NCBI GenBank assembly: GCA_017479205.1
Contig: JAFVCN010000041.1
Location: 1-32,992, forward strand
Direction of reading: 5' to 3'
Length of the DNA: 32,992 nt
Origin: Candidatus Saccharimonadota bacterium
Lineage (GTDB): Bacteria; Patescibacteriota; Saccharimonadia; Saccharimonadales; Saccharimonadaceae
Shown here: one piece after another, positions 13,904 to 22,008 of the stretch
How the letters are laid out: each line of letters opens with the position of its first letter
How positions within the stretch are numbered: position 1 is the first letter of the stretch
Program-made: the position numbers and the translations under genes
Notes under the pieces: generated by a model
Databases searched by the model: none
What the model saw: only the letters and a program-made list of their open reading frames with translations
What the model was told of the DNA's origin: nothing

Positions 13904-13919
13904 TGTTATAATTATAGCA
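13904..13919. promoter_or_regulatory. Palindromic bidirectional promoter of prfA and tRNA-Val
   Basis: TGTTATAATTATAGCA reads as an extended -10 on both strands: TGTTATAAT on plus (hexamer 13907-13912) and TGCTATAAT on minus (hexamer 13911-13916). The two hexamers share two bases. The predicted start for prfA is near 13919 (four-base leader) and for tRNA-Val near 13904 (19 bases before the tRNA). The two directions cannot open at once. Confidence 0.78.
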
Positions 13920-13922
13920 TAT

Positions 13923-14978
13923 ATGGAGTTCAATTTAAATAAATACGAAGAAGAGGCGAAGGAAATTAACGATTTTTTGGCACGACCTGACGCTTACTCT
14001 GGTCCAGATTTTGCAAAAAAATCCAAGCGCCTTGCAGAATTAAACGAGATTTTAGATTTAGGTAAAAATCTTGTAAACCTAAAAAAGAACTTGCAGGAAG
14101 CAGAAGAATTATTGTCTGATCCTGAGCTTTCAGAAATGGCTAAAGCTGATGTAGAAAACTTAACTGGCGAAATCGAGAAAAAGAGCGCCGAGCTAGAAGA
14201 AAAGCTAATTCCTCGTGACCCGAACGACGACAAGCCAGTAATTATGGAGATTCGCGCTGGAGCAGGAGGAGATGAAGCCAGCCTGTTTGCGGGCGAGCTT
14301 TATCGAATGTATGTCCGCTATGCCGAAACGCACGGACTAAAGTCGGAACTGATTTCTCAAAATGAAAATGAAGCTGGCGGAATGAAAGAGGTAATTATCC
14401 GAATTTCTGGCGACCGTCCTTATGGACAGCTAAAATTTGAGGGTGGAGTACATCGTGTTCAGCGTGTACCGGTAACAGAAAGTCAGGGAAGAATCCACAC
14501 CTCGACTGCGACTGTAGCAGTCTTGCCGGAAGCCGAAGAAACAGAGTTTGAAATTAAACCAGAAGATTTAAGAATTGATATTTATCGTTCTGGCGGACAT
14601 GGCGGACAAGGTGTTAATACAACTGACTCAGCGGTTCGCATTACACATCTTCCGACAGGAATTGTGGTTGCAATGCAGGATGAACGCTCACAACAACAAA
14701 ACCGTGTAAAAGCAATGACTATTTTACGCTCCCGTCTAGCCGAAAAACAAAAGATGGAAGAACAGAAAAACGCCTCTGAAGCACGTAAATCCCTAATTGG
14801 AACTGGCGACCGCTCTGAAAAAATTCGCACTTATAATTTTCCGCAGGATAGAATTACTGATCACAGGATTCATTATAACCGCTCGAATATCGGCGCGGCG
14901 ATGGATGGCGACATCGAAGATATAATTTCAGAACTACAGAAAAATGAGCGCGAACTCGGAAGACAGGAAGAAGCGTGA
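13923..14978 (+). CDS. prfA: Peptide chain release factor 1
   Basis: RF1 reads UAA and UAG and triggers peptide release. The 351-residue product contains the GGQ loop ([20 protein letters not shown]), the [20 protein letters not shown] signature, and the codon-recognition region ending near [20 protein letters not shown]; the PVT tripeptide (RVPVTES) is the RF1 type rather than the SPF of RF2. Its own stop is UGA, which only RF2 reads. The stop overlaps the prmC GTG start as GTGA, so the factor and its methylase are coupled. A near-leaderless promoter precedes it. Confidence 0.97.
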   Translation: MEFNLNKYEEEAKEINDFLARPDAYSGPDFAKKSKRLAELNEILDLGKNLVNLKKNLQEAEELLSDPELSEMAKADVENLTGEIEKKSAELEEKLIPRDPNDDKPVIMEIRAGAGGDEASLFAGELYRMYVRYAETHGLKSELISQNENEAGGMKEVIIRISGDRPYGQLKFEGGVHRVQRVPVTESQGRIHTSTATVAVLPEAEETEFEIKPEDLRIDIYRSGGHGGQGVNTTDSAVRITHLPTGIVVAMQDERSQQQNRVKAMTILRSRLAEKQKMEEQKNASEARKSLIGTGDRSEKIRTYNFPQDRITDHRIHYNRSNIGAAMDGDIEDIISELQKNERELGRQEEA

Positions 14979-15778
14979 TTTTAAAAGGGTGGTTACAAGA
15001 AGCCGAGAAAAAGATTTATAGCCTCGATGCAGAGCTAATTGCTTGTTATGCTTTAGGTTTTGAGGACCGAGTCGAGTTAGTCCTACACGGAGAGGATGAT
15101 TTCGATATGAAAAAAGCAGACGAGCTAGTAGAGAAGCGCGCGGCTGGAGTTCCGCTAGCTTATCTTACCGGCAAAAAAGAGTTTTTTGGACGAGATTTTA
15201 AAGTTGATAAAAATGTATTAATTCCACGTCCTGAAACCGAAGATATAATTTTAAGTGTTTTAAGTATAGTAGAAACGGATCAGCTAAAGAACTTAACAAT
15301 ACTAGATGTCGGGACTGGTTCCGGCTGTATTCCAATTACATTGAAGCTAGAACTAGATGCAATCGGAGTGGATGCTAAGATTTTTGCTTCAGACATTTCG
15401 AAGCCAGCGTTAAAAATAGCTTCTGAAAATGCGGAAGCTCTAAACGCTACGGTCAGTTTCGTTTATTCGGATTTATTGGCGAAGTTTAAAACGCTACCAG
15501 ATATTCTGATTGCTAATCTACCGTATGTTGATAAAAGTTGGGACTGGACCAGCGACAGTTTAAAATTTGAGCCAGCACTAGCGCTCTACGCGGACGATAA
15601 GGGACTCAAGATTATTAAAAGATTACTCGATGAGATAAATGATAGAAAAGACAAAAAAAGACACTTTTTATTGCTTGAAGCAGACCCATCCCAGCATCAA
15701 GATATTATTGACTACGCAAAAAAACGCGGAATAAATCTAATTTTAAAAAACAATTTTATTTTAGTTTTTCACACTTAA
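14975..15778 (+). CDS. prmC: Peptide chain release factor N5-glutamine methyltransferase
   Basis: PrmC (HemK) methylates the glutamine of the GGQ loop in release factors, so its place right after prfA fits. The 267-residue product has the N-terminal helical domain with [13 protein letters not shown] and VLIPRPETE, then the SAM-binding motif [13 protein letters not shown]. The catalytic motif, normally NPPY, reads NLPY (residues 181-184) in [11 protein letters not shown]. The start is GTG in a four-base overlap with the prfA stop. The C-terminus is slightly shortened but complete. Confidence 0.93.
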   Translation: MILKGWLQEAEKKIYSLDAELIACYALGFEDRVELVLHGEDDFDMKKADELVEKRAAGVPLAYLTGKKEFFGRDFKVDKNVLIPRPETEDIILSVLSIVETDQLKNLTILDVGTGSGCIPITLKLELDAIGVDAKIFASDISKPALKIASENAEALNATVSFVYSDLLAKFKTLPDILIANLPYVDKSWDWTSDSLKFEPALALYADDKGLKIIKRLLDEINDRKDKKRHFLLLEADPSQHQDIIDYAKKRGINLILKNNFILVFHT

Positions 15779-15797
15779 AAACTCTGGACTTTTTCTC

Positions 15798-15826
15798 TTT
15801 ACATTTTTGTTTTTATCTGATATAAT
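15798..15826 (+). promoter_or_regulatory. Promoter of the L31 gene
   Basis: TTTACA (15798-15803), 17 bases, TATAAT (15821-15826), with a TGA extension (15818-15820). The predicted leader is about five bases. Confidence 0.82.
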
Positions 15827-15837
15827 AAACTTTAATT

Positions 15838-16176
15838 ATGAGTAAAAAAGATTTACAACCTAAAGATTATCGTTTTGTAGTCTTTTCTGATGAAGCTGCA
15901 AAGTTTTCGTTCCTTACTCGCTCGACTGCGAAAAGTGACGAAACGATTAAATGGACTGATGGTAACGAATACCCTCTCGTAAAGATTCAGATTTCTTCTG
16001 CATCACACCCATTCTTTACCGGTGAAGAGAAGATTATCGATACTGAAGGTCGTGTTGATCGCTTCAAGGCTCGCGCTGCTAAAGCTGCTAAACTTAAAGA
16101 GCAGATCGGAAATAAAGCTCGCAAAGCCGAAAAAGAAGCTAAGAAAAAAGCTGAAAAAGACGAGCAGAACAAATAA
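15838..16176 (+). CDS. rpmE: 50S ribosomal protein L31, cysteine-free, with long charged tail
   Basis: L31 bridges the central protuberance and the 30S head. The first ~80 residues match L31: [48 protein letters not shown] and VDRFKAR. The zinc-binding cysteines of the C+ form are absent, as in type B/C- L31. The last ~35 residues are an Ala/Lys/Glu helix-like tail, bringing the length to 112 against 70-90 usually. It is monocistronic, with its own promoter and terminator. Confidence 0.9.
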   Translation: MSKKDLQPKDYRFVVFSDEAAKFSFLTRSTAKSDETIKWTDGNEYPLVKIQISSASHPFFTGEEKIIDTEGRVDRFKARAAKAAKLKEQIGNKARKAEKEAKKKAEKDEQNK

Positions 16177-16209
16177 ATAAGCGCCTCTTCTAGAGGCTCT
16201 TATTTTTTA
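16176..16209 (+). terminator. Intrinsic terminator of rpmE
   Basis: GCCTCT-TCT-AGAGGC (16183-16197), extended outward by ATAAG/CTTAT with one internal mismatch, then a T run. Confidence 0.85.
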
Positions 16210-16241
16210 GTAAATCTTGAACTTAAAAGCATAAGCGTTTC

Positions 16242-16270
16242 TTGATTTTTATGGTAAAGTATGGTATAAT
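16242..16270 (+). promoter_or_regulatory. Promoter of trmD (near leaderless)
   Basis: TTGATT (16242-16247), 17 bases, TATAAT (16265-16270), with a TGG extension. ATG 16279 is eight bases after the -10, so the leader is about two bases. Confidence 0.83.
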
Positions 16271-16278
16271 ATAGTTAT

Positions 16279-16959
16279 ATGGCTAAGATAAAATTCACAA
16301 TTATTACTCTGTTTTCAGAAACACTAGAACCATACCTAAACGCCTCGATGATGTGGAAGGCAAAAGAAGCGGGAGTGGCTGAGTTTAATTTTGTGAATCT
16401 TCGAGATTTTGGACTTGGACCGCACAAAAAAGTTGACGACACTATTTATGGTGGCGGAGATGGAATGCTTTTAATGTGCGAGCCAGTTTTTAATGCGATT
16501 GAAAGTATTAAAAAAGATGATCCAGATGCGCTAGTCTATCTTCCGACTCCAGCCGGAAAAATCTGGGAGCAGAGTTCGGCTCAGGCGTTAGCTAAAAGAG
16601 CGGAAGACTTTTCAGTAGAACAAAACAAACCACTGCATATAATTATCTTATGTCCTCATTACGAAGGCTATGACGAAAGAATTTTAACGATTGTAGATGA
16701 AAAATTTTGTTTAGGAAAATATATCTTAACGGGCGGGGAATTACCAGCTTTAATTCTAGTTGATAGTGTAGTCAGGCTACTTCCGGGTGTACTCGGAGGA
16801 GAAACTTCAGCAGAAATTGAGAGCTTCTCGGACGGCGATAATATTGAGTATCCTCAATATACTAAACCTGCCGATTTTCGTGGATTAAAAGTTCCAGATG
16901 TCTTACTTTCTGGACATCACGCTAATGTTGATAAGTGGCGCGCGGAACACTCAAAATAA
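16279..16959 (+). CDS. trmD: tRNA (guanine37-N1)-methyltransferase
   Basis: TrmD methylates G37 next to the anticodon and prevents +1 frameshifting. The 226-residue SPOUT enzyme shows FTIITLFSETLEPYLNASMM, NLRDFGLGPHKKVDDTIYGG, GDGMLLMCEPV, the knot region CPHYEGYDERI and YILTGGELPAL. The C-terminal segment has LLSGHHANVDKWR, which carries the conserved SGHH site. No ribosome site is needed given the very short leader. The stop codon directly abuts that of the convergent small surface protein gene. Confidence 0.97.
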   Translation: MAKIKFTIITLFSETLEPYLNASMMWKAKEAGVAEFNFVNLRDFGLGPHKKVDDTIYGGGDGMLLMCEPVFNAIESIKKDDPDALVYLPTPAGKIWEQSSAQALAKRAEDFSVEQNKPLHIIILCPHYEGYDERILTIVDEKFCLGKYILTGGELPALILVDSVVRLLPGVLGGETSAEIESFSDGDNIEYPQYTKPADFRGLKVPDVLLSGHHANVDKWRAEHSK

Positions 16960-17358
16960 TTAAGCGGCCTGTCGTTTTACTAAATCAATATTTACTAAAA
17001 TCAATGAAACGATTACACCGAGAGCAATCGCGGAAATAATTACGTCGGTAGGGCCAGTTTTCGGAATATCGTTAGTATTAGCAGCTACTGCAGGAGCGGT
17101 ATATTCTGAAGCTGGCGAAGAAACAGTCGTAGAATCTGTCGCAGGATTTAAAACTGCAGTATCAGTAGACTCTGTAGCTTCAGGAGTTTTCGCGGTTTCA
17201 GACGTTTCGACTTTAGCGGTTTCAGTTTTAGTTTTAGTACTATTAATCGCACTAGTAATCGCCCAAACTCCAATCGAAATAATTAGCGCCGCCGCAACTG
17301 TTGCAACGACAACAACCTTAAAACGATGATCTTTCGGTTCCGCAATTTTATCACTCAT
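16960..17358 (-). CDS. Small surface protein with S/T-rich spacer and IPKTG sorting-like motif
   Basis: The 132-residue protein has an N-terminal membrane segment (about 14-37), an extracellular-type Thr/Ser/Ala/Glu-rich spacer (about 40-95), then IPKTG (98-102), a second hydrophobic segment (105-123) and a short basic end (VKRQAA). This C-terminal layout is that of an LPXTG-like sortase signal with Ile for Leu. If uncleaved it would be a two-span protein with an outside loop. ATG 17358 has GGAGG 11 bases upstream. The family is not recognised; the sorting role is inference. Confidence 0.7.
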   Translation of the reverse strand: MSDKIAEPKDHRFKVVVVATVAAALIISIGVWAITSAINSTKTKTETAKVETSETAKTPEATESTDTAVLNPATDSTTVSSPASEYTAPAVAANTNDIPKTGPTDVIISAIALGVIVSLILVNIDLVKRQAA

Positions 17359-17417
17359 ATTTAAAAAATCCTCCGTTTATCGGCCATACCCACTCTCAAG
17401 ACCTTAATGTTTATATA

Positions 17418-17426
17418 AGTATATCA
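17418..17426 (-). promoter_or_regulatory. Extended -10 promoter of the IPKTG protein gene
   Basis: Minus-strand TGATATACT (hexamer 17418-17423), just after the rsmD stop codon. The leader is about 52 bases and contains GGAGG. Confidence 0.65.
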
Positions 17427-17431
17427 CTAGA

Positions 17432-17977
17432 TTATTCGCAAGTAAAGGTCGAGATACGCGCCGCCGCATAGGCCTTAGTTGAGAGCAATTTTCTACCAAT
17501 CACATGAGGGTCGAAGCTCGCTGGATGGCTAAGAATTAGACCGTTTTTCGATAAATCAACTAGCCTAGTGAAAGTTTCAAGTGAAAAACGATTGATTTTA
17601 TCATACGGAGGATCAGCAATCACAAAATCAAACTTAGTATTAAAATTCATTTTCTCTACATCCGCTTCAAAAACTCGCGTTTTGTCTTCAAGTTTTAGGT
17701 TTTTTAGATTTTTGCGAAGCAGCTCCGCTACTTTATGATTTTTCTCAATAAAAGTCACGTGCGCGGCTCCACGCGAAATTGCCTCAATCCCAACTGCGCC
17801 AGTCCCAGAAAATACATCTAGAATAACCGCACCATTTAGTTTTGAGCTAATTGAATTAAAAAGGGCTAAACGTTCTCTAGCTCCCATAGGGTGGGTATTT
17901 TTATCTTTTGGAGCAAGAATTTTAGAGCCTTTTAGACTACCGGCTAAGATCCTAAGGTCGGTCACTTTTTCTTTCAT
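17432..17977 (-). CDS. rsmD: 16S rRNA (guanine966-N2)-methyltransferase
   Basis: RsmD methylates G966 of 16S rRNA during 30S assembly. The 181-residue product has LRILAGSLKGSKILAPKDKN, the SAM motif ILDVFSGTGAVGIEAISRGA, FIEKN, and the catalytic DPPY in FDFVIADPPYDK. ATG 17977 is chosen because it overlaps the previous stop as ATGA and has GGAG upstream; an earlier in-frame ATG (18004) lies well inside the neighbour. It is the last gene of the recG operon. Confidence 0.92.
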   Translation of the reverse strand: MKEKVTDLRILAGSLKGSKILAPKDKNTHPMGARERLALFNSISSKLNGAVILDVFSGTGAVGIEAISRGAAHVTFIEKNHKVAELLRKNLKNLKLEDKTRVFEADVEKMNFNTKFDFVIADPPYDKINRFSLETFTRLVDLSKNGLILSHPASFDPHVIGRKLLSTKAYAAARISTFTCE

Positions 17978-18783
17978 TTTTTCTCCGGGATGCTCGAAGC
18001 CCAAGTTAAGACAATCGCGCGAATAATTTCTGGGAGTAGAATATTTTTAGTTTCAAAAGCGAGCTCGGTATTCCATCCGTTTTGACGGAACTTTGTATAC
18101 ATATCAAGCGCCGAAATTTTTTCAAGCGAGTCATAAAATGCTTTATGTAACTCGGCGTTTTCAAACTCACTATCTTCGATTTTCGGAGTAACGTGAATAG
18201 AATGAAGTCCATTTAGAGTAATCGCAACGCCATATTCAAACGCAACGTGTTTACTCATGTAGCCATTAGCACCCCAGTAGAGCCAATTATTTCTAAGAGT
18301 TTCAGGAGCGCTATGCCCGTGCATAATCCCCTTAATTGGAACACCGAAGATTTTAACAAAATCTTTTTCGGTCATCAATTCCTTTTGAGTTTCAACTAGA
18401 GGGAAATGATGAGCCGGAGTTAAACCATCTGTAACAGCATGGGCCATCCAGGCAGCCTCAAACGCCGCGCGGACCATATCTTTTTTCTTTAAAGCTCGCT
18501 TTAGATTATACTGATGATCTTCAATCATTTTAATCAATTTACCGTCGTCATGATCCGGCAAAATAAAATGCATTGGCTCGTCAACGCCTGGAGATTTACG
18601 CTTTAATCCATCAGGGCCGCCCATCCCCTCGAAATTTAAAATCATTTTTATATCTGGAAAATCAGCATCTTCCGGAAGATGTTTTCTTAGAATCTTCAGA
18701 GCAATCTTATCTAATTTCTGGTGAGTTCCGATAATTCTGCCAGATTTTTTCGAATTAGTTTTTATCGCGAGCGTCGAATACAT
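17974..18783 (-). CDS. Zinc-dependent phospholipase C / P1-nuclease-fold protein, intracellular
   Basis: The 269-residue protein keeps the zinc-ligand pattern of bacterial phospholipase C (PF00882 type). His21 (GTHQKLD) corresponds to H14, His72 (MHFILPD) to H69, H115-x3-D119-x5-H125 (HAVTDGLTPAH) to H118/D122/H128, and H157-x3-E161 (HSAPE) to H142/E146. Spacing in the last two pairs is identical to that of the Bacillus cereus enzyme as I recall it. No signal peptide is present; the N-terminus is MYSTLAIKTNSKKSGR. Known relatives of this fold cleave phospholipids or nucleic acids and are usually secreted. It starts in a TAATG overlap with recG and ends in an ATGA overlap with rsmD, suggesting a nucleic-acid-related role, which is inference. 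Confidence 0.7.
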   Translation of the reverse strand: MYSTLAIKTNSKKSGRIIGTHQKLDKIALKILRKHLPEDADFPDIKMILNFEGMGGPDGLKRKSPGVDEPMHFILPDHDDGKLIKMIEDHQYNLKRALKKKDMVRAAFEAAWMAHAVTDGLTPAHHFPLVETQKELMTEKDFVKIFGVPIKGIMHGHSAPETLRNNWLYWGANGYMSKHVAFEYGVAITLNGLHSIHVTPKIEDSEFENAELHKAFYDSLEKISALDMYTKFRQNGWNTELAFETKNILLPEIIRAIVLTWASSIPEKK

Positions 18784-20813
18784 TAGTTTAAAGTTGTTAA
18801 TTGTTGATATTTTTTAATCTCAGACATAAGCTCTTTACATTTTATCATATTGTCAGGATTCTGTAAAAAGACCTCGACATCCTTTTGAGCCTTCGAAATA
18901 GTTTTAGTATCGGTTAAACTAGCAATTTTAAGATTCATCACACCATGCTGAAGCTGACCATAGATTTCTCCAGGTCCGCGCAGTTTTAAATCGACCTCCG
19001 CAAGGTAAAAGCCATTAGTTGATTTTTCTAGCTCCGAAAGACGCTGGCTCGGAGGAGTATCGCCGCTTGTAATCAAGAAACAATTACTCGGTTTTGTTCC
19101 ACGCCCAACTCGACCGCGCAGCTGATGAAGCTGAGCAAGACCAAAACTTTCGGCATCCATAATAACAATTTGAGTGGCGTTTGGAACATCAACTCCGACT
19201 TCAACGACAGTAGTTGAAACAAGAATATCAATTTTGCCGTCCTTAAAACGATTCATAATCTCGTCTTTTTCATCTGTCTTCATTTTTCCATGTAAAAATT
19301 CAATCTTAGCTTTCGGGAATTTCATTTTTAACTTATCGGCCTCTTTTTTAACATTGCTTGCCTCGCTACGCCCAGTTTCTTCAATCAACTTACAAATCCA
19401 ATAAATTTGTTCTTTATCTTTCATCTTTTGGTTAAGGACTGGATAGAGCTGCTCCTTCATTTCGGTTTCATTTAAAATTTTCGTCTTAATCGGAGTGCGA
19501 CCTTTTGGAAGCTCGGAAATAGTCGAAACACTTAAATCTCCAAAAATCGTCAGCTGGAGAGAGCGTGGAATCGGAGTAGCGGTCATCGCTAGAAGATGCG
19601 GAGCAGTAGTTTTATCGCCAGTTTTTAGCAATAGTTTTTGTCTTTGCATAACGCCAAAACGGTGTTGCTCGTCAATAATAGCAAACGCAAGATCTGAAAA
19701 AACAGTATCGTCGGTAATAATAGCGTGCGTTCCGACTACAACATCAATTTCCCCAGATTTAATTCTCGCTTTCAAATCATCTTTTTTCTTGGTAGCGCCA
19801 ATTAAAAGTTCGACTTTTACGCCAAGAGGCCCGAGTAAATTTTTAAGAGTTTTAGCGTGTTGAGTCGCAAGAATAGCGGTTGGAGCGAGCAGGGCGGATT
19901 GTTTTCCGGCTTTAAAACATTGATAAATTGCAAGTGCAGAAACAACAGTTTTACCAGAACCGACATCACCTTGTAAAAGTCGATTCATCGGCGTTGCTTT
20001 TTCTAAATCTTTTAAAATATCCCAAGCTGCTAGGCGCTGAGCATTTGTAAGCTGAAAGGGCAGAGCATTAACTAGTTCCTTTGTATTTTTAGCATTAAAT
20101 TTTAGTGGTTCAGCACGAAGTTTTGAGTTTTCATTCTTATTCAGTCTAGAAGCTAAGATAAGCTCAAATATCTCCTCGTAAGCAAGATATTCTTTAGCTT
20201 TTTCTACATCATCAAAACTATCTGGAAAATGAATATTAAATAGAGCATCCGCGCGCAATCCAGGTTTAACAATCGGCAATAAATCCGGTACGATTGCGAT
20301 TTCATTTCTGAGATTTTGAAACATCCTCTTAAACCAAATTGATTTATAAGAACCTTTTGCAGGATAAATCGGTTGAAAACCGCTATTTTCATGGTCAGTT
20401 TCATAAATATCATCTGCCAAAACAGTCGTCGGGGAAGTTAGCTGATAGTGATTATACTTAAAGTCAAAGTTTCCAGTAAAGAAATAGGTTTGATTCTCTT
20501 TAAAAGTTTTGGAACGATAGGGCTGATTATACCAAATCGCTTTAACGGCGCCAGTTTCATCATAAACTTCGCCAGTTGTAATATTAAAATTTCTGCGACG
20601 CGTGTATTGAGTTTTTAAGTTACGGATTTTTCCGCGAATAATGACTTTTCCAGGAGTTAAATCGCTGATTTTTGTAGTCTTTTTATAATCTTCGTAGCTG
20701 CGCGGAAAATAATAAATAAGATCTTTAATAGTATAAAAACCATATTTATTTAAAGCCGTTGCCGTTTTTGGGCCAACGCCTTGTATTTCTGTAACTTCGC
20801 TCAAAAGATTCAT
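18783..20813 (-). CDS. recG: ATP-dependent DNA helicase RecG
   Basis: RecG remodels stalled forks and branched DNA. The 676-residue product has the N-terminal wedge/OB domain (EIQGVGPKTATALNKYGF, then KVIIRGKIRNLK). The helicase core has Walker A GDVGSGKT (about 282-289), the DExH box DEQHRFG (about 385), and motif III AMTATPIPRSL. In the C-terminal domain are FLHGKMKTDEKDEIM, TTVVEVGVDVPNA and QLRGRVGRG. ATG 20813 is chosen because TATAAT ends exactly six bases upstream. An in-frame ATG at 20831 lies upstream of the -10, so its six extra residues would be promoter sequence. Confidence 0.96.
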   Translation of the reverse strand: MNLLSEVTEIQGVGPKTATALNKYGFYTIKDLIYYFPRSYEDYKKTTKISDLTPGKVIIRGKIRNLKTQYTRRRNFNITTGEVYDETGAVKAIWYNQPYRSKTFKENQTYFFTGNFDFKYNHYQLTSPTTVLADDIYETDHENSGFQPIYPAKGSYKSIWFKRMFQNLRNEIAIVPDLLPIVKPGLRADALFNIHFPDSFDDVEKAKEYLAYEEIFELILASRLNKNENSKLRAEPLKFNAKNTKELVNALPFQLTNAQRLAAWDILKDLEKATPMNRLLQGDVGSGKTVVSALAIYQCFKAGKQSALLAPTAILATQHAKTLKNLLGPLGVKVELLIGATKKKDDLKARIKSGEIDVVVGTHAIITDDTVFSDLAFAIIDEQHRFGVMQRQKLLLKTGDKTTAPHLLAMTATPIPRSLQLTIFGDLSVSTISELPKGRTPIKTKILNETEMKEQLYPVLNQKMKDKEQIYWICKLIEETGRSEASNVKKEADKLKMKFPKAKIEFLHGKMKTDEKDEIMNRFKDGKIDILVSTTVVEVGVDVPNATQIVIMDAESFGLAQLHQLRGRVGRGTKPSNCFLITSGDTPPSQRLSELEKSTNGFYLAEVDLKLRGPGEIYGQLQHGVMNLKIASLTDTKTISKAQKDVEVFLQNPDNMIKCKELMSEIKKYQQLTTLN

Positions 20814-20819
20814 ATCTAT

Positions 20820-20825
20820 ATTATA
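20820..20825 (-). promoter_or_regulatory. -10 element of the recG operon promoter (leaderless)
   Basis: Minus-strand TATAAT at 20820-20825, then six bases, then ATG 20813. The preceding triplet is TTG, so the extended -10 is not perfect, and the -35 is weak. Confidence 0.72.
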
Positions 20826-20861
20826 CAACATCAGAAATTAGTAGAAAAATAACCATAAACA

Positions 20862-20870
20862 TGATAAAAT
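20862..20870 (+). promoter_or_regulatory. Extended -10 promoter of the DUF5684 gene (leaderless)
   Basis: TGATAAAAT (hexamer 20865-20870), exactly six bases before ATG 20877. It is nearly identical to the promoter at 7066-7074. Confidence 0.7.
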
Positions 20871-20876
20871 GAAGAT

Positions 20877-21965
20877 ATGAATCTGGATTTAATCTTTCAG
20901 TTTTTTACAGACGGTGAATATGGCGCAAATAAGCCGACTCTAGATAAGGTTATAACAGAGAATATGATCTTGTTGTTTTTTGTCGCTATAATTATTATTT
21001 TGATGATAGTCGGCAAATACGCAATTGGCGAAAAAATTTTTGGCAAGAAGAAAGGCTGGAAAGCAATTATCCCATTTTATGGCTTTTTTCAGCTATTTCG
21101 TGCGGTAGATTTAAATCCATACCTTTCAATTGCGATTATTATACCGTTAGTAGGACTGATTCCGTTGGGAATTTTTAGCTATGTCATGCCAAAAGCATTT
21201 GGCGCCAAAAAGGACTATCAGCTACTTTCAGTTTTCTTGCCATTTGTTGCTTATAACCTAATTGGCTTTGATAAAAAATATGAATATCAGTATGTAAAAG
21301 GAAAAAACGTCGCGTTTAAAAATGAATTTAGAACCGTTATGCCGGAAGATTTATCTTCAGATGCATTGACACCTAGTGGCGCCGTTAGTGGAGCGGCGAT
21401 TTCGCCGATGATAGCGAAACAATCTGAAATCTCTCGTGCGGCATCTGCCGCGGCAGAACAAACGCGCCTAATTCGTGAAGAACGCGAAAGACAGGAAAAA
21501 GCCGAAGCTGAACGTAAAGCGGCCGAAGAAGCGAAGAAAAAAGCTGCAAAACAAAATCCAGATGATTTTAATTACGATATTTTCGACAATAAAGAACAAG
21601 AGAATGTCGGTCCGGAATCTTCAAATATTGATTTTAACTTTAAACTTGTTAACGGACGTTTTAAATCTACGCCGGATCCAGTTTTAACTCCAGCGCCAGC
21701 TCCTATAGCCACGCCGAGGGCTACACCACAGCCAGTCACTAGTCCAGTCGCTACAACGACCAAACCGACTTCAGCCGCGCCAGTAGCTCCGGTAGATTTA
21801 AAAAATACTTTAGATAAAATCATTACACAAAAGGCTACTACTCCAGCGCCGACGCCGATGTCGGCTCCGGCTCCAGCCCCTACCCCCACACAGCCTACTA
21901 ATCCTGAAACCCCTAAAAAATCTGAAGCTTCTGGAATCTCGATTAGCGTTATTCCTCCGAAATAA
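20877..21965 (+). CDS. DUF5684-type membrane protein with coiled coil and Pro/Ala-rich tail
   Basis: The 362-residue protein has about four membrane spans in its first 145 residues. These include GWKAIIPFYGFFQLFRAVDL and PKAFGAKKDYQLLSVFLPFV, resembling the DUF5684 domain found near signal peptidases. A charged coiled coil follows (about 190-225, RLIREERERQEKAEAERKAA), then a Pro/Ala/Thr-rich low-complexity tail (about 270-350). The tail is probably cytoplasmic or at the surface depending on topology, which I cannot settle. No enzymatic motif is seen. The domain name is from memory of the sequence pattern; the biological role is unknown. Confidence 0.75.
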   Translation: MNLDLIFQFFTDGEYGANKPTLDKVITENMILLFFVAIIIILMIVGKYAIGEKIFGKKKGWKAIIPFYGFFQLFRAVDLNPYLSIAIIIPLVGLIPLGIFSYVMPKAFGAKKDYQLLSVFLPFVAYNLIGFDKKYEYQYVKGKNVAFKNEFRTVMPEDLSSDALTPSGAVSGAAISPMIAKQSEISRAASAAAEQTRLIREERERQEKAEAERKAAEEAKKKAAKQNPDDFNYDIFDNKEQENVGPESSNIDFNFKLVNGRFKSTPDPVLTPAPAPIATPRATPQPVTSPVATTTKPTSAAPVAPVDLKNTLDKIITQKATTPAPTPMSAPAPAPTPTQPTNPETPKKSEASGISISVIPPK

Positions 21966-21974
21966 CAGCTCCTG

Positions 21975-21983
21975 TGATATAAT
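21975..21983 (+). promoter_or_regulatory. Extended -10 promoter of the SDR-uvrB unit
   Basis: TGATATAAT (hexamer 21978-21983). The leader is about 20 bases and contains AAAAGGAG, so this unit is not leaderless. Confidence 0.78.
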
Positions 21984-22008
21984 AAGATAAAGATAAAAGG
22001 AGTTTTTA

